Shown here: positions 19,558 to 28,028 of the stretch, piece after piece
Layout: every line of letters starts with the position of its first letter
Numbering within the stretch: the stretch's first letter is position 1
NCBI GenBank assembly: GCA_002452815.1
Contig: DKFM01000003.1
Coordinates: 1 to 64,000 of the forward strand
Length of the DNA stretch: 64,000 bases
Reading direction: 5' to 3'
Origin: Rhodobacteraceae bacterium UBA6796
GTDB taxonomy: Bacteria; Pseudomonadota; Alphaproteobacteria; Rhodobacterales; Rhodobacteraceae
Translations under genes and position numbers: made by a program
The notes under the pieces: generated by a model
Database searches by the model: none
The model's input: the letters and a program-made list of their open reading frames with translations, nothing else
What the model was told of the DNA's origin: nothing

Positions 19558-20703
19558 TCAGGTCAGGTGGTTGTGCTTGGCCAGATATTGCGCCTGGGTG
19601 TCCAGCGCCGCCAGCCAATCCGCAACCAGTTTCGCATCATGTGGCGCCGGGTGAACGCCTGCGGGGATGGTGCGCGCCAGAACCGCTTCGGTCGCCAGCG
19701 ATACCGGCCCCGACACCAGCCGTGCCATGGCTGATCCGCGCGCATCGCCCGTCGCATCCAGTGCCCAGGATTTGTGCCAGACGGGGCGCCCCGCGCGTTT
19801 GGCCTGCAGCGTGACATGCAGCACCACGCGGTCGGGTTCGCCGGGGCCATAGGCATTCTCGTGCCAGAGCCTGTCGGCCAGTGTGGCCAGCCGATCCCCG
19901 GCGCCTGGGGCGTCATCCTCCAGCGCGGCGAAGACAGGCTTCCAGGCCTCGGCCCAGCCCATCAGCCGGATCGTGCCGCGCACGAAATCCTCGATTCGCC
20001 AGTCCGGATCGAAGCGATAGTCCGCGATGAAGGGCAGGCTGTCGCGGTTGGGATAGACCTCGAAACTTTCGGGGCGGGGCAGGGTGGTGTCGAAGCGGCT
20101 GACGGCTTCCCACGGGCGGCTGACCCGCAGTTCCGAGAAATGCCGGATCGAGCGCGAGGGCGATTTCAGCGCCCGCAAGACCCCCAGCGGCGACCAGCTG
20201 AATTTATAGCGAAACGCATTGGGCTGCGCGGGCACGCCGCCGCAATAGGAATGGAACGACAGCGTGGTATCCGGGCCGGCCAGACCGCTGGTCCGATAAT
20301 CGGCCACCAGATCATGCGCCATCAGATGGTCAATCCCGGGATCGAGCCCGACTTCGCCGACCAGCGCCACGCCAAGATCACGCGCGCGGCCATCCAGTGC
20401 GCGCAGCGCATCGCTCAGATAGGACGAGCAGACGAAATGCGCCTCTGCGTCCAGTGCGATTTCAGCAAGGCTCAGGTGCAGGTCGGGCGGCAGCATCGAG
20501 ACCACGACATCGCCGGGATTGAGGGCCGCGCGCAACGCCTGCGGGCTGTAGGCGGCGATACGCGCCGGGCGCCCGCCGATCAGCGCATAGGCGGCGGGTT
20601 CGTCGATCGTCCAGACCGTCACCGCGCGGCCCTGGTCGATCAGTCGCCGCAGACCCGGCCCCGAGCTGAGCCCCGTTCCACACCAATGGATCATCGCGCC
20701 CAT
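19558..20703 (-). CDS. Saccharopine dehydrogenase family protein
   Basis: A 381-aa NAD(P)-binding oxidoreductase-like protein. The N-terminus has the Rossmann turn CGTGLSSGPG, then DVVVSMLPPDLH, SSYLSD and GEVGLDPGIDHLMA, all typical of the Lys9/saccharopine reductase family. The later SFHSYCGGVPAQPNAFRYKFSWSP region, seen as YCGGVPAQP at mid-protein, matches saccharopine dehydrogenases. No lysine-degradation partner (LKR, AASDH) is adjacent. The first ATG (20703) lies 3 nt after the WGR gene stop, so the two form one transcript; an internal Met (MIHW) three codons on is an alternative start. Exact substrate is unknown. Confidence 0.83.
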   Translation of the reverse strand: MGAMIHWCGTGLSSGPGLRRLIDQGRAVTVWTIDEPAAYALIGGRPARIAAYSPQALRAALNPGDVVVSMLPPDLHLSLAEIALDAEAHFVCSSYLSDALRALDGRARDLGVALVGEVGLDPGIDHLMAHDLVADYRTSGLAGPDTTLSFHSYCGGVPAQPNAFRYKFSWSPLGVLRALKSPSRSIRHFSELRVSRPWEAVSRFDTTLPRPESFEVYPNRDSLPFIADYRFDPDWRIEDFVRGTIRLMGWAEAWKPVFAALEDDAPGAGDRLATLADRLWHENAYGPGEPDRVVLHVTLQAKRAGRPVWHKSWALDATGDARGSAMARLVSGPVSLATEAVLARTIPAGVHPAPHDAKLVADWLAALDTQAQYLAKHNHLT

Positions 20704-20706
20704 GGT

Positions 20707-20946
20707 TCAGCCCCGTGCCGTCTGGCGTTCGGTCATCCGGTAGCCACGCGCGACCGCCTTGCCGCGCCAGCGGTCGGCGGCATGCACAGCTTCGCGCAGG
20801 TTGGAAAACCAGTTTGCCCGGCTGCCCGCGCGCCGCCCCTGTCGGCCCCATTCCCGCAAAACGGTGTATTCCCCGAACAGATTGTCCGAAATTTCAACGC
20901 GATAGAACGCCCTGGTGGGCGAACGGTGGAGCAGAAGGGTCAGCAT
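20707..20946 (-). CDS. Stand-alone WGR-domain protein
   Basis: A 79-aa protein that is little more than one WGR domain: YRVEISDNLFGEYTVLREWGRQGRRAG has the name-giving W33-G34-R35, followed by F..L..A and a basic C-terminus. WGR domains occur in PARPs and in bacterial MolR-type and toxin-associated proteins and can bind nucleic acid. Small single-domain versions are widespread in alphaproteobacteria without a known job. It lies 3 nt ahead of the saccharopine-dehydrogenase-like gene in the same direction. Confidence 0.82.
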   Translation of the reverse strand: MLTLLLHRSPTRAFYRVEISDNLFGEYTVLREWGRQGRRAGSRANWFSNLREAVHAADRWRGKAVARGYRMTERQTARG

Positions 20947-21012
20947 GGCAGTGCTTTCGATCCGAGATTTGTGCCAAGGAATCAGAAGCGGCCGGGCAAT
21001 GCCAGCGCAAAA

Positions 21013-21723
21013 TCACTCCCACCGGACCTCACCCAGAAAGATATAGCCCGCGCCGTAGATCGTCTTGATAAGCCGCGGGTTCTTGGGGTCTTCGCCCAGC
21101 TTGGTGCGCAGCCGAGAGATGCGCACATCCATGGCCCGGTCGAAACTTTCGCCCGCCGCGCCGCCCAGACTTTCTTGCATCTGCGCCCGCGAGATCAGCC
21201 GGTTGGGCGCGTCCAGGAACAGCCGCAACACCTCGCCTTCGGCATGGGAAAACGGGGTTTCGGTGCCTGCGGCATCCACGAGGATGTAACGGTCGAAATG
21301 GGCGCGCCAGCCGGCGAAATGCGCGACCTGTGCGGCGGGTCCGGCATCGGCGCGATGCTTGCGCAGACGGGCGCGGATGCGGGCCACGACCTCGGCCGGG
21401 TCAAAGGGCTTGATGATGTAGTCATCCGCCCCGAGTTCCAGCCCGGTCACCCGGTCCTGCACCTGCGCACGGCCCGAGATGATGATGATCGCCGCGCCCG
21501 ATTCCAGCGCCAGCCGATGCACCAGCGCCAGACCGTCGCGGTCGGGCAGGCCCAGATCGACCAGACAGACATCGGGCGCCATCCGTTTCAGCGCGGCCTC
21601 GAATTCGGTGGCGCGGCCATAGCTGGTGGTGCGAAACCCGGCCTCTTCCAGCGCGTCCGACAGCATCCGGCGGATTTCGGGTTCGTCGTCCAGAATGGCG
21701 ACATGCGGCTGGGCGGCGGTCAT
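21013..21723 (-). CDS. OmpR-family response regulator
   Basis: A 236-aa regulator with a receiver (Asp56 in CLVDLGLPDRDGL, Lys in IIKPF) and a winged-helix DNA-binding domain ending RTKLGEDPKNPRLIKTIYGAGYIF. Its start overlaps the stop of the hybrid kinase by 4 nt (ATGA), so it is the cognate partner. The pair is divergent from the acyl-CoA synthetase/Liv ABC block, which is its most likely target. Confidence 0.93.
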   Translation of the reverse strand: MTAAQPHVAILDDEPEIRRMLSDALEEAGFRTTSYGRATEFEAALKRMAPDVCLVDLGLPDRDGLALVHRLALESGAAIIIISGRAQVQDRVTGLELGADDYIIKPFDPAEVVARIRARLRKHRADAGPAAQVAHFAGWRAHFDRYILVDAAGTETPFSHAEGEVLRLFLDAPNRLISRAQMQESLGGAAGESFDRAMDVRISRLRTKLGEDPKNPRLIKTIYGAGYIFLGEVRWE

Positions 21724-23624
21724 TGGCAGGCTCCGGCAATCAGGGCCGCAAGCTCGGCCTGGGTGAAAGGTTTTTGCAGGACGGGGCAGGGCGCCGAGGC
21801 GCGCAAACTATCGCCCGGCGGCAGCGAGGTCATCAGCGCGACGCAGCGCCGCCCGGTCAGTTGCCGCGCCAGATCGACGCCGGTCGTCGCGCCGGGTAGC
21901 TGCACGTCGGACAGCACCATGCCGATGTCGGGCAGGCTGGCCAGCGCCTGCGCTTCGGCGATGGTGGTCGCCTCGATCACGCTGTGGCCCAGCCCGCGCA
22001 GCATTTCGCGCACATTGGCGCGGATGTCGTCATCATCCTCGACCAGCAGCACCAGCATCGGCCGCTGCGGTTCGGCGTGCCGCAGCGGCAGGCGCAGGGT
22101 GATGCGCGCGCCGGTGGGGGTGTTTTCCAGACGCACCGTGCCGCCCGCCAGCTTGGTCTGGTCATAGACCATCGACAGCCCAAGGCCCGACCCTTCGCCG
22201 CCCTTGGTGGTGAAGAACGGATCGAGCCCGCGTTCCAGCGCCTCGGGCGAGAAGCCCGGGCCGGTATCGGAGACGGCGATCTCGACCCAGGTGTCGCGCA
22301 CCTCGTGCGCCTCGATCGTGATATAGCCGCCCGCCGGGGCCATCGCATCGCGCGCGTTCAGCAGCAGGTTCAGCAGACTGTCTTGCAGCGGGCCGGGATC
22401 GAGCAGAATCGGCGTATCCAGCCCGGCGGTGAAGATTTCGAGCGTGACCGCCGCCCCCAGCGTGGGCCGCGCCATTGCCGCCAGATCGTGCAGCAGATCG
22501 CCCAGCACCACGGCCTGCGGGCGCAACTCGCGCGGGCCCGAGATGGCCGCGATCCGGTCCAGCAACATGCCGCCACGTCGTGCCGCCGCCAAGGTCGAGC
22601 GGGCGATTTCGGCGGCCTCGGGGGGCAGATGTGCCATCCGCTCCAGCCGCCCCTGCAGACCCAGAATGATCGTCAGAAGATTGGCGAAATCATGTGCCAG
22701 CCCCGAGGTCAGCTGCGCTGCCAGTTCCCGTTTGGACGATTGCGCAAGCGCCGCGCGGGCCTGTGCTTCGTGGGTGACATCGGTCGACAGGATATAGACG
22801 CCGTTGACCCCGCCCGCGCCGTCGCGGTCGGGTGTCAGTGCGATGCGGATACGCCGGCCCGTGGGGGCGTGGGTGATCTCGATCACATTGGCCTCGCCCG
22901 CAAGCGCGCGCGAGAAGCCCGGCTCGATCCGGGCGAAGGTTTCGGTCCCCAGGGCCTCGGCCGCGGGCAGGCCCACCACGTCCAGCAGGCTGCCGGGCAT
23001 CACCTCGGACAGTTTGCGGTTCGAGAAGGTATAGCGGAAGTCCCGGTCTACATGGGCGATATGGGCGGGCATCATTTCGGTGACTTGCCGGGTGCGCGCC
23101 TCGATCATCGTCAATTCGCGCTTGGCCTCTTCCAGCGCGGCATTGGTGGCACCGAGCGCACGGTTCGCCTGCGCCAGACGTTCGGCGTTTTCCAGAACCT
23201 GTTCGGACAGCTCGACCGAATGGGCGCGCAGCAGGGCCTCTTGCCGCTTGATCTCGGTGATGTCGGTATAGACGGTGACCCAGCCCCCCTGCGGCAGGGG
23301 CGATCCCTCGACCGCGATCGTGCGGCCGTTGGCGCGGGTGCGTTCCATGTAATGCGGCTCAAACGCGCGGGCCTGATCGACGCGCGACCAGACCGCCTCT
23401 TCGATGTCGGCGACGGGGCCGTAATCGCCGCGTTCGATCAGATAGCGGATCGTGTCGGAAAATGGCGTGCCGGGGCGGGTCAGCGCTTCGGGCAGGTCGA
23501 ACATGCGCTGATATTCCCGGTTCGACACCGCCAGCCGCAGATCGCTGTCAAAGATCGACAGGGCCTGCTGGATCAGGTTCAAACCGGCCTGTGTCAGCCG
23601 TTCGCGCGTGTCGTCCGTTGTCAT
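21720..23624 (-). CDS. PAS-domain hybrid histidine kinase
   Basis: A 634-aa soluble kinase. An N-terminal PAS_7-type sensor (LIQQALSIFDSDLRLAVSNREYQRMFDLP) is followed by a coiled coil and a second PAS (HIAHVDRDFRYTFSNRKLSEV). The H-box is SGLAHDFANLLTIILG with His311. The ATPase has N box LLNLLLNARDAM, DTGPGFSP and GSGLGLSMV. A C-terminal receiver (LLVEDDDDIR and VLSDVQLPG) ends it. With no transmembrane helix it must sense an intracellular signal, plausibly a CoA thioester or other metabolite of the imported compound; that is inference. It is coupled to the OmpR-type regulator. Confidence 0.92.
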   Translation of the reverse strand: MTTDDTRERLTQAGLNLIQQALSIFDSDLRLAVSNREYQRMFDLPEALTRPGTPFSDTIRYLIERGDYGPVADIEEAVWSRVDQARAFEPHYMERTRANGRTIAVEGSPLPQGGWVTVYTDITEIKRQEALLRAHSVELSEQVLENAERLAQANRALGATNAALEEAKRELTMIEARTRQVTEMMPAHIAHVDRDFRYTFSNRKLSEVMPGSLLDVVGLPAAEALGTETFARIEPGFSRALAGEANVIEITHAPTGRRIRIALTPDRDGAGGVNGVYILSTDVTHEAQARAALAQSSKRELAAQLTSGLAHDFANLLTIILGLQGRLERMAHLPPEAAEIARSTLAAARRGGMLLDRIAAISGPRELRPQAVVLGDLLHDLAAMARPTLGAAVTLEIFTAGLDTPILLDPGPLQDSLLNLLLNARDAMAPAGGYITIEAHEVRDTWVEIAVSDTGPGFSPEALERGLDPFFTTKGGEGSGLGLSMVYDQTKLAGGTVRLENTPTGARITLRLPLRHAEPQRPMLVLLVEDDDDIRANVREMLRGLGHSVIEATTIAEAQALASLPDIGMVLSDVQLPGATTGVDLARQLTGRRCVALMTSLPPGDSLRASAPCPVLQKPFTQAELAALIAGACQ

Positions 23625-23690
23625 CTTTCCGCCTCCGTCTTCTTCGCTAACATCGCGGCGGGGTGGGGCAAAGAGAAGAAATCACGCTGA

Positions 23691-23706
23691 AAGAATTCGT
23701 AAGAAT
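23691..23706 (+). promoter_or_regulatory. AAGAAT direct repeat, candidate regulator site
   Basis: AAGAAT occurs at 23691-23696 and again at 23701-23706, a 10-bp period. It lies in the 196-bp divergent region between the kinase/regulator pair and the acyl-CoA synthetase, 21 nt before a possible -35 element. OmpR-type regulators bind direct repeats spaced by one helical turn, so this is a candidate site for the regulator at 21013-21723. Confidence 0.4.
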
Positions 23707-23727
23707 CCAGAAAAAGTCAGGAAAAGT

Positions 23728-23757
23728 TTGACGCCGAGGGTCACGGCATGACGCTAT
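23728..23757 (+). promoter_or_regulatory. Possible promoter of the CoA ligase/Liv operon
   Basis: TTGACG at 23728-23733 and CGCTAT at 23752-23757, 18 nt apart. The -35 is strong and the -10 is poor. The AAGAAT repeats sit directly upstream, as expected for an activated promoter. Confidence 0.35.
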
Positions 23758-23820
23758 GGGCGACGGAGGAATCGCCCACCGCGGCGAGGGGCGCCGGTTT
23801 GCCGGCGTAAGGGAGGATCA

Positions 23821-25788
23821 ATGGCTGACGCAGTTGCGGCAGAGGAATCTGCGCATTCGATTCCGGCGCTTTTGGCCCGAAACGTCCAACGTTTCGGCGG
23901 CCTGCCCGCGTATCGGGAAAAGGAATTCGGTATCTGGCAAAGCTGGACCTGGGCCGAGGCCGCCGAGGAAATCCGCGCCATGGCGCTGGGCTTCCTGAGC
24001 CTTGGGGTCGAGCGGGGCGATTATATCGCGATCATCGGGCGCAACCGCCCGGCGCATTACTGGGCAATGGTCGCGGCGCAGATGTGCGGCGCGATTCCGG
24101 TGCCGCTGTATCAGGACGCGGTGGCCGAAGAGATGGCCTATGTTCTGGAAAACTGCGGCGCACGTTTTGTCATCTGCGGCGATCAGGAGCAGGTCGACAA
24201 GGTGGTCGAGGTCGAGGACCGCATCCACCACATCCAGCATGTGATGTATACCGACAAGCGCGGCATGCGGAAATATGACCACTCGCGGATGAACGCGCTG
24301 GAGGATGTGCAGTCCGAGGGCCGCGCGGGCCACTACCGCTATGAGGAAGAGCTGAGCAAGCGCATCGCGGAACTGACCTATGACAGCACCTGCGTGATGC
24401 TTTACACCTCGGGGACGACGGGCAAGCCCAAGGGCGTTGTGCTGTCGAACCGCAACATCATCGAAACCGCGAAGAATTCGGTCGCCTTCGACCGGCTGAC
24501 CCATAACGAAGAGGTTCTGGCCTATCTGCCGATGGCCTGGGTGGGCGATTTCATCTTCTCGATCGGTCAGGCGATGTGGGCGGGCTTCACCGTGAACTGT
24601 CCCGAAAGCCCGGCCACGATGATGACCGACCTGCGCGAAATCGGGCCGAGCTATTTCTTCGCACCGCCGCGGGTGTTCGAAGGCCAGCTGACCAATGTGA
24701 TGATCCGCATGGAAGATGCGGGGCGGTTCAAGAAGAAGCTGTTCGATCATTACATGGCCGTCGCGCGCAAGGTCGGGCCGAACATTCTGGACGGCAAGCC
24801 GGTCAGCTTCGGGCAGCGCCTGAGCTATCTGCTGGGCAATATCTTCATTTACGGGCCGCTGAAGAACACGCTGGGCTTTTCCAACATCCGCGTGGGCTAT
24901 ACCGCGGGCGAGGCGATCGGGCCCGAGATCTTTGATTTCTACCGCTCGCTCGGCATCAACCTGAAGCAGCTGTATGGCCAGACCGAGGCTTCGGTGTTCA
25001 TCACGCAGCAGCCCGACGGCCAGGTCCGTTCGGACACGGTGGGCGTGCCGAGCCCGGGCGTCGAGGTGAAGATCGGGGACAATGGCGAAGTGTTCTATCG
25101 CAGCCCCGGCACCTTTGTGGAATATTACAAGAACCCCGAAAGCACCGCCTCGACGAAAGACGCCGAGGGCTGGGTTGCGACGGGGGATGCAGGGTTCTTC
25201 GAGGAAGGCTCGGGACACCTGCGTATCATCGACCGCGCCAAAGACGTGGGCAAAATGGCCGATGGCCGTCTGTTCGCCCCTAAATATGTGGAAAACAAGC
25301 TCAAGTTCTACCCCAACATCCTTGAGGCCGTGGTCTTTGGCGCGGGTCGGGATCGTTGCACCGCCTTCATCAACATCGACCTGACGGCGGTCGGCAACTG
25401 GGCCGAGCGCAACAACATCGCCTATGCGTCCTATCAGGAGCTGGCCGGTCATCCGCGCGTCTATGCGATGATCAAAAGCCATATCGACGAGGTCAACGCC
25501 AGTGTCGCGCAAGATCCGATGCTGTCGGGCTGTCAGATCCATCGCTTCCTGATCCTGCACAAGGAACTGGATGCCGACGACGGCGAGATGACCCGTACCC
25601 GCAAGGTGCGCCGCAATATCGTCGAAAGCAAATATGCCGATCTGATCGCCGCGCTCTATGACGGGCGCGACAGCGTCTACACCGAAACCGAGGTGACCTA
25701 TGAGGACGGGCGCAAGGGCAAGATCACGGCAACGCTGACCCTTGCCGATGCGCAGGTGGCCCCGGAACAAAGGATGGCTGCGGAATGA
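23821..25788 (+). CDS. AMP-dependent acyl-CoA synthetase (FadD-like)
   Basis: A 655-aa adenylate-forming ligase that activates a carboxylic acid to its CoA thioester through an acyl-AMP. The P-loop MLYTSGTTGKPKGVVLSNRN lies at about residues 193-212, the A5 motif is LKQLYGQTEAS, and the A7 region is WVATGDAGFFEEGSGHLRIIDRAKD. Length fits the long-chain/medium-chain type. A GGGAGG site precedes the ATG, and the stop overlaps the ABC ATPase start (ATGA). Being first in a Liv-type importer operon, it most likely activates the imported acid. Substrate not predictable. Confidence 0.93.
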   Translation: MADAVAAEESAHSIPALLARNVQRFGGLPAYREKEFGIWQSWTWAEAAEEIRAMALGFLSLGVERGDYIAIIGRNRPAHYWAMVAAQMCGAIPVPLYQDAVAEEMAYVLENCGARFVICGDQEQVDKVVEVEDRIHHIQHVMYTDKRGMRKYDHSRMNALEDVQSEGRAGHYRYEEELSKRIAELTYDSTCVMLYTSGTTGKPKGVVLSNRNIIETAKNSVAFDRLTHNEEVLAYLPMAWVGDFIFSIGQAMWAGFTVNCPESPATMMTDLREIGPSYFFAPPRVFEGQLTNVMIRMEDAGRFKKKLFDHYMAVARKVGPNILDGKPVSFGQRLSYLLGNIFIYGPLKNTLGFSNIRVGYTAGEAIGPEIFDFYRSLGINLKQLYGQTEASVFITQQPDGQVRSDTVGVPSPGVEVKIGDNGEVFYRSPGTFVEYYKNPESTASTKDAEGWVATGDAGFFEEGSGHLRIIDRAKDVGKMADGRLFAPKYVENKLKFYPNILEAVVFGAGRDRCTAFINIDLTAVGNWAERNNIAYASYQELAGHPRVYAMIKSHIDEVNASVAQDPMLSGCQIHRFLILHKELDADDGEMTRTRKVRRNIVESKYADLIAALYDGRDSVYTETEVTYEDGRKGKITATLTLADAQVAPEQRMAAE

Positions 25789-26603
25789 ATGACATGAGCG
25801 AAGGATACGTCACCGCAGACGGCCGCAAGATCGGCGGCGTGCTGATGGAGATGAAGAACATCACCCTGAAATTCGGCGGTGTGACGGCGATTCAGAATAT
25901 CAGCTTCGACATTCGCGACGGCGAGATCCGCGCGATCATCGGGCCGAACGGCGCGGGGAAATCCTCGATGCTGAACGTGATCTCGGGGTTCTATGTGCCG
26001 ACCGAGGGCGAAGTCTGGTTCAAGGGCTATAAGCGCGGGCCGATGAAACCCTATCAGGTGGCGCAGCTGGGCATCGCCCGGACCTTCCAGAACATCGCGT
26101 TGTTCGATGGCATGTCGGTGCTGGACAACATCATGACCGGGCGGCTGACCCTGATGAAATCAGGGCTGCTGAGCCAGGCGATGTGGTGGGGTGGTGCGTC
26201 GAAGGAAGAGGACGAACACCGCGAAAAAGTCGAAAAAATCATCGACTTCCTTGAAATTCAGAATATTCGGAAAACGCCTGTCGGTCGTCTGCCCTATGGT
26301 CTGAAGAAACGTGTCGAACTGGCGCGTGCGCTGGCGGCGGAACCCAAGATCCTGCTGCTGGATGAACCGATGGCCGGCATGAACGTCGAGGAAAAAGAGG
26401 ACATGTGCCGCTTCATCCTGGATGTGAACGACGAGTTCGGCACCACGATTGCCCTGATCGAGCACGACATGGGCGTAGTCATGGACCTGTCCGACCGCGT
26501 CGTGGTGATGGATTACGGCAAGAAGATCGGTGACGGCACCCCCGACGAGGTGCGCAACAGCCAGGAAGTGATCGACGCCTATCTGGGGGTGGCTCATGAC
26601 TGA
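25785..26603 (+). CDS. Branched-chain-type ABC transporter ATP-binding protein (LivG-like)
   Basis: A 272-aa ABC ATPase with an unusually long ~20-residue lead before the domain. Walker A is GPNGAGKSS (about 53-61), the signature-like stretch is LPYGLKKRVELARAL, Walker B is ILLLDEPMAGMN, and the switch His lies in IEHDMGVVMD. LivG proteins usually carry this degenerate signature. The ATG overlaps the ligase stop. It works with the second ATPase at 30509-31345. Confidence 0.94.
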   Translation: MNDMSEGYVTADGRKIGGVLMEMKNITLKFGGVTAIQNISFDIRDGEIRAIIGPNGAGKSSMLNVISGFYVPTEGEVWFKGYKRGPMKPYQVAQLGIARTFQNIALFDGMSVLDNIMTGRLTLMKSGLLSQAMWWGGASKEEDEHREKVEKIIDFLEIQNIRKTPVGRLPYGLKKRVELARALAAEPKILLLDEPMAGMNVEEKEDMCRFILDVNDEFGTTIALIEHDMGVVMDLSDRVVVMDYGKKIGDGTPDEVRNSQEVIDAYLGVAHD

Positions 26604-26644
26604 GTTTGTCCCCACGACCCGCATTCAAGCCACGGAGGCGCACC

Positions 26645-27631
26645 ATGCCTGATCAACTTCTTTTCGCGATGGAGGTCACCCTCAACGGTCTGATGGCGGG
26701 GGTGATGTATGCGCTGGTCGCTCTGGGCTTTGTGCTGATCTACAAGGCCTCGGGCATCTTCAACTATGCGCAGGGCGTTCTGGCGCTGTTCGCGGCGCTG
26801 ACGCTGGTCGGTATTCAGCAAGGCCAGGTGCCCTTCGCGCATCTGATCAACGCGGTCACCGGCGGTCACCTGACGCATTTCGGCTGGACGGTGCCTTCGG
26901 TGCTGGCAATCATCCTGACCGCCGCGGTGATGGTCGGTCTGGCGATCGTCATCGAGAAACTGGTGCTCAAGCATCTGGTCAATCAGGCGCCGATCATCCT
27001 GTTCATGGCGACCATCGGCATGGCCTATTTCCTGGAAGGGTTTGGCGATGTGATGTGGGGCGCCGACATCAAGAAGCTTGACGTCGGCCTGCCGCAGGGC
27101 ATTTCCGAAACCGTCGAGGGCCTGACCGACAGCATCTTCGGCTATGGCTTCTTCATCGACAACCTCGACATCGTGGCGACGGTGGTCGCGATCCTGCTGG
27201 TGACCGCGCTGACGCTGTTCAGCCAGTATTCGAAACAGGGCCGGGCCCTGCGCGCGGTGGCCGACGACCACCAGGCGGCGCTGTCGGTCGGGATCTCGCT
27301 GCGCTTCATCTGGATTCTGGTGTGGTCGATCGCGGGTTTCGTGGCGCTGGTCGCGGGCATCATGTGGGGCTCCAAATCCGGGGTGCAGTTCTCGCTGTCG
27401 CTGATCGCGCTCAAGGCGCTGCCGGTGCTGATGCTGGGTGGTTTCACCTCGATCCCGGGGGCGATTGTCGGCGGTCTGATTATCGGCGTGGGCGAGAAGC
27501 TGTTCGAGTTCCTGGCCGGTCCGTTGATCGGGGGCGCGACCGAAAACTGGTTTGCCTATGTTCTGGCGCTGATCTTCCTCGTGTTCCGGCCGCAGGGCCT
27601 GTTCGGCGAAAAGATCATCGAGCGGGTGTAA
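26645..27631 (+). CDS. Branched-chain-type ABC transporter permease (LivH-like)
   Basis: A 328-aa inner-membrane permease with about eight hydrophobic segments. Family features are LNGLMAGVMYALVALGFVLIYKASG at the start and DDHQAALSVGISLRFIW in the cytoplasmic loop. The ATG at 26645 follows GGAGG; a TTG 13 codons earlier keeps the frame open but has no ribosome site. It pairs with the LivM-like permease downstream. Confidence 0.94.
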   Translation: MPDQLLFAMEVTLNGLMAGVMYALVALGFVLIYKASGIFNYAQGVLALFAALTLVGIQQGQVPFAHLINAVTGGHLTHFGWTVPSVLAIILTAAVMVGLAIVIEKLVLKHLVNQAPIILFMATIGMAYFLEGFGDVMWGADIKKLDVGLPQGISETVEGLTDSIFGYGFFIDNLDIVATVVAILLVTALTLFSQYSKQGRALRAVADDHQAALSVGISLRFIWILVWSIAGFVALVAGIMWGSKSGVQFSLSLIALKALPVLMLGGFTSIPGAIVGGLIIGVGEKLFEFLAGPLIGGATENWFAYVLALIFLVFRPQGLFGEKIIERV

Positions 27632-27754
27632 CGGCGATGAAAACTGTTTGCGATAACAAGAAAATCGTTGATCGGTGCGCCGGGGTGCGACATTCTGACA
27701 CGGATCTGACCGCCAAGGGGAGTGGAGGCCCCGGTCGGAGGGAAGGGACGCAAG

Positions 27755-27774
27755 CGCGGCCCGACATGGCCGCG
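27755..27774 (+). other. Hairpin in the LivH-LivM spacer
   Basis: A 7-bp stem CGCGGCC/GGCCGCG with a CGACAT loop lies inside the 168-nt spacer that separates the LivH-like gene from the small membrane protein. No T-run follows; it may be a processing site or attenuator. Confidence 0.35.
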
Positions 27775-27799
27775 AAGGGGATTGGGAGGTCCTTTGGTC

Positions 27800-27979
27800 A
27801 TGAAAACCTGTGCAACCGCGTTCACAATCGGATGGGGCGCCGCGCTGGCCTTTGGATGGATCGCGCTGGCCGCACCGCCGGGCGAACCACAAAGTCTGCA
27901 AATTCTGAATATCTTGCTGGCAGCACTGGGTGCGGGCGTCGGGATCTTTTCCTGGGTGCGCATTCGGCGGGGCTGCTGA
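27800..27979 (+). CDS. Small two-helix membrane protein in the Liv operon
   Basis: A 59-aa protein, not recognised. Two hydrophobic stretches (CATAFTIGWGAALAFGWIAL and ILNILLAALGAGVGIFSWV) are separated by a short PPGEPQS linker, and the end is basic (RIRRGC). A GGGAGG site lies 11 nt ahead of the ATG; a TTG two codons earlier is closer and could be the start. It sits in an otherwise gene-free 400-nt gap between two permease genes on the same strand, so it could be an accessory subunit. Coding is supported by the site and the hydrophobic pattern only. Confidence 0.55.
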   Translation: MKTCATAFTIGWGAALAFGWIALAAPPGEPQSLQILNILLAALGAGVGIFSWVRIRRGC

Positions 27980-28028
27980 GGGGAGCGACTGACGCCATCC
28001 CCCAAACGATCAATGGGGGGAGGATCTG

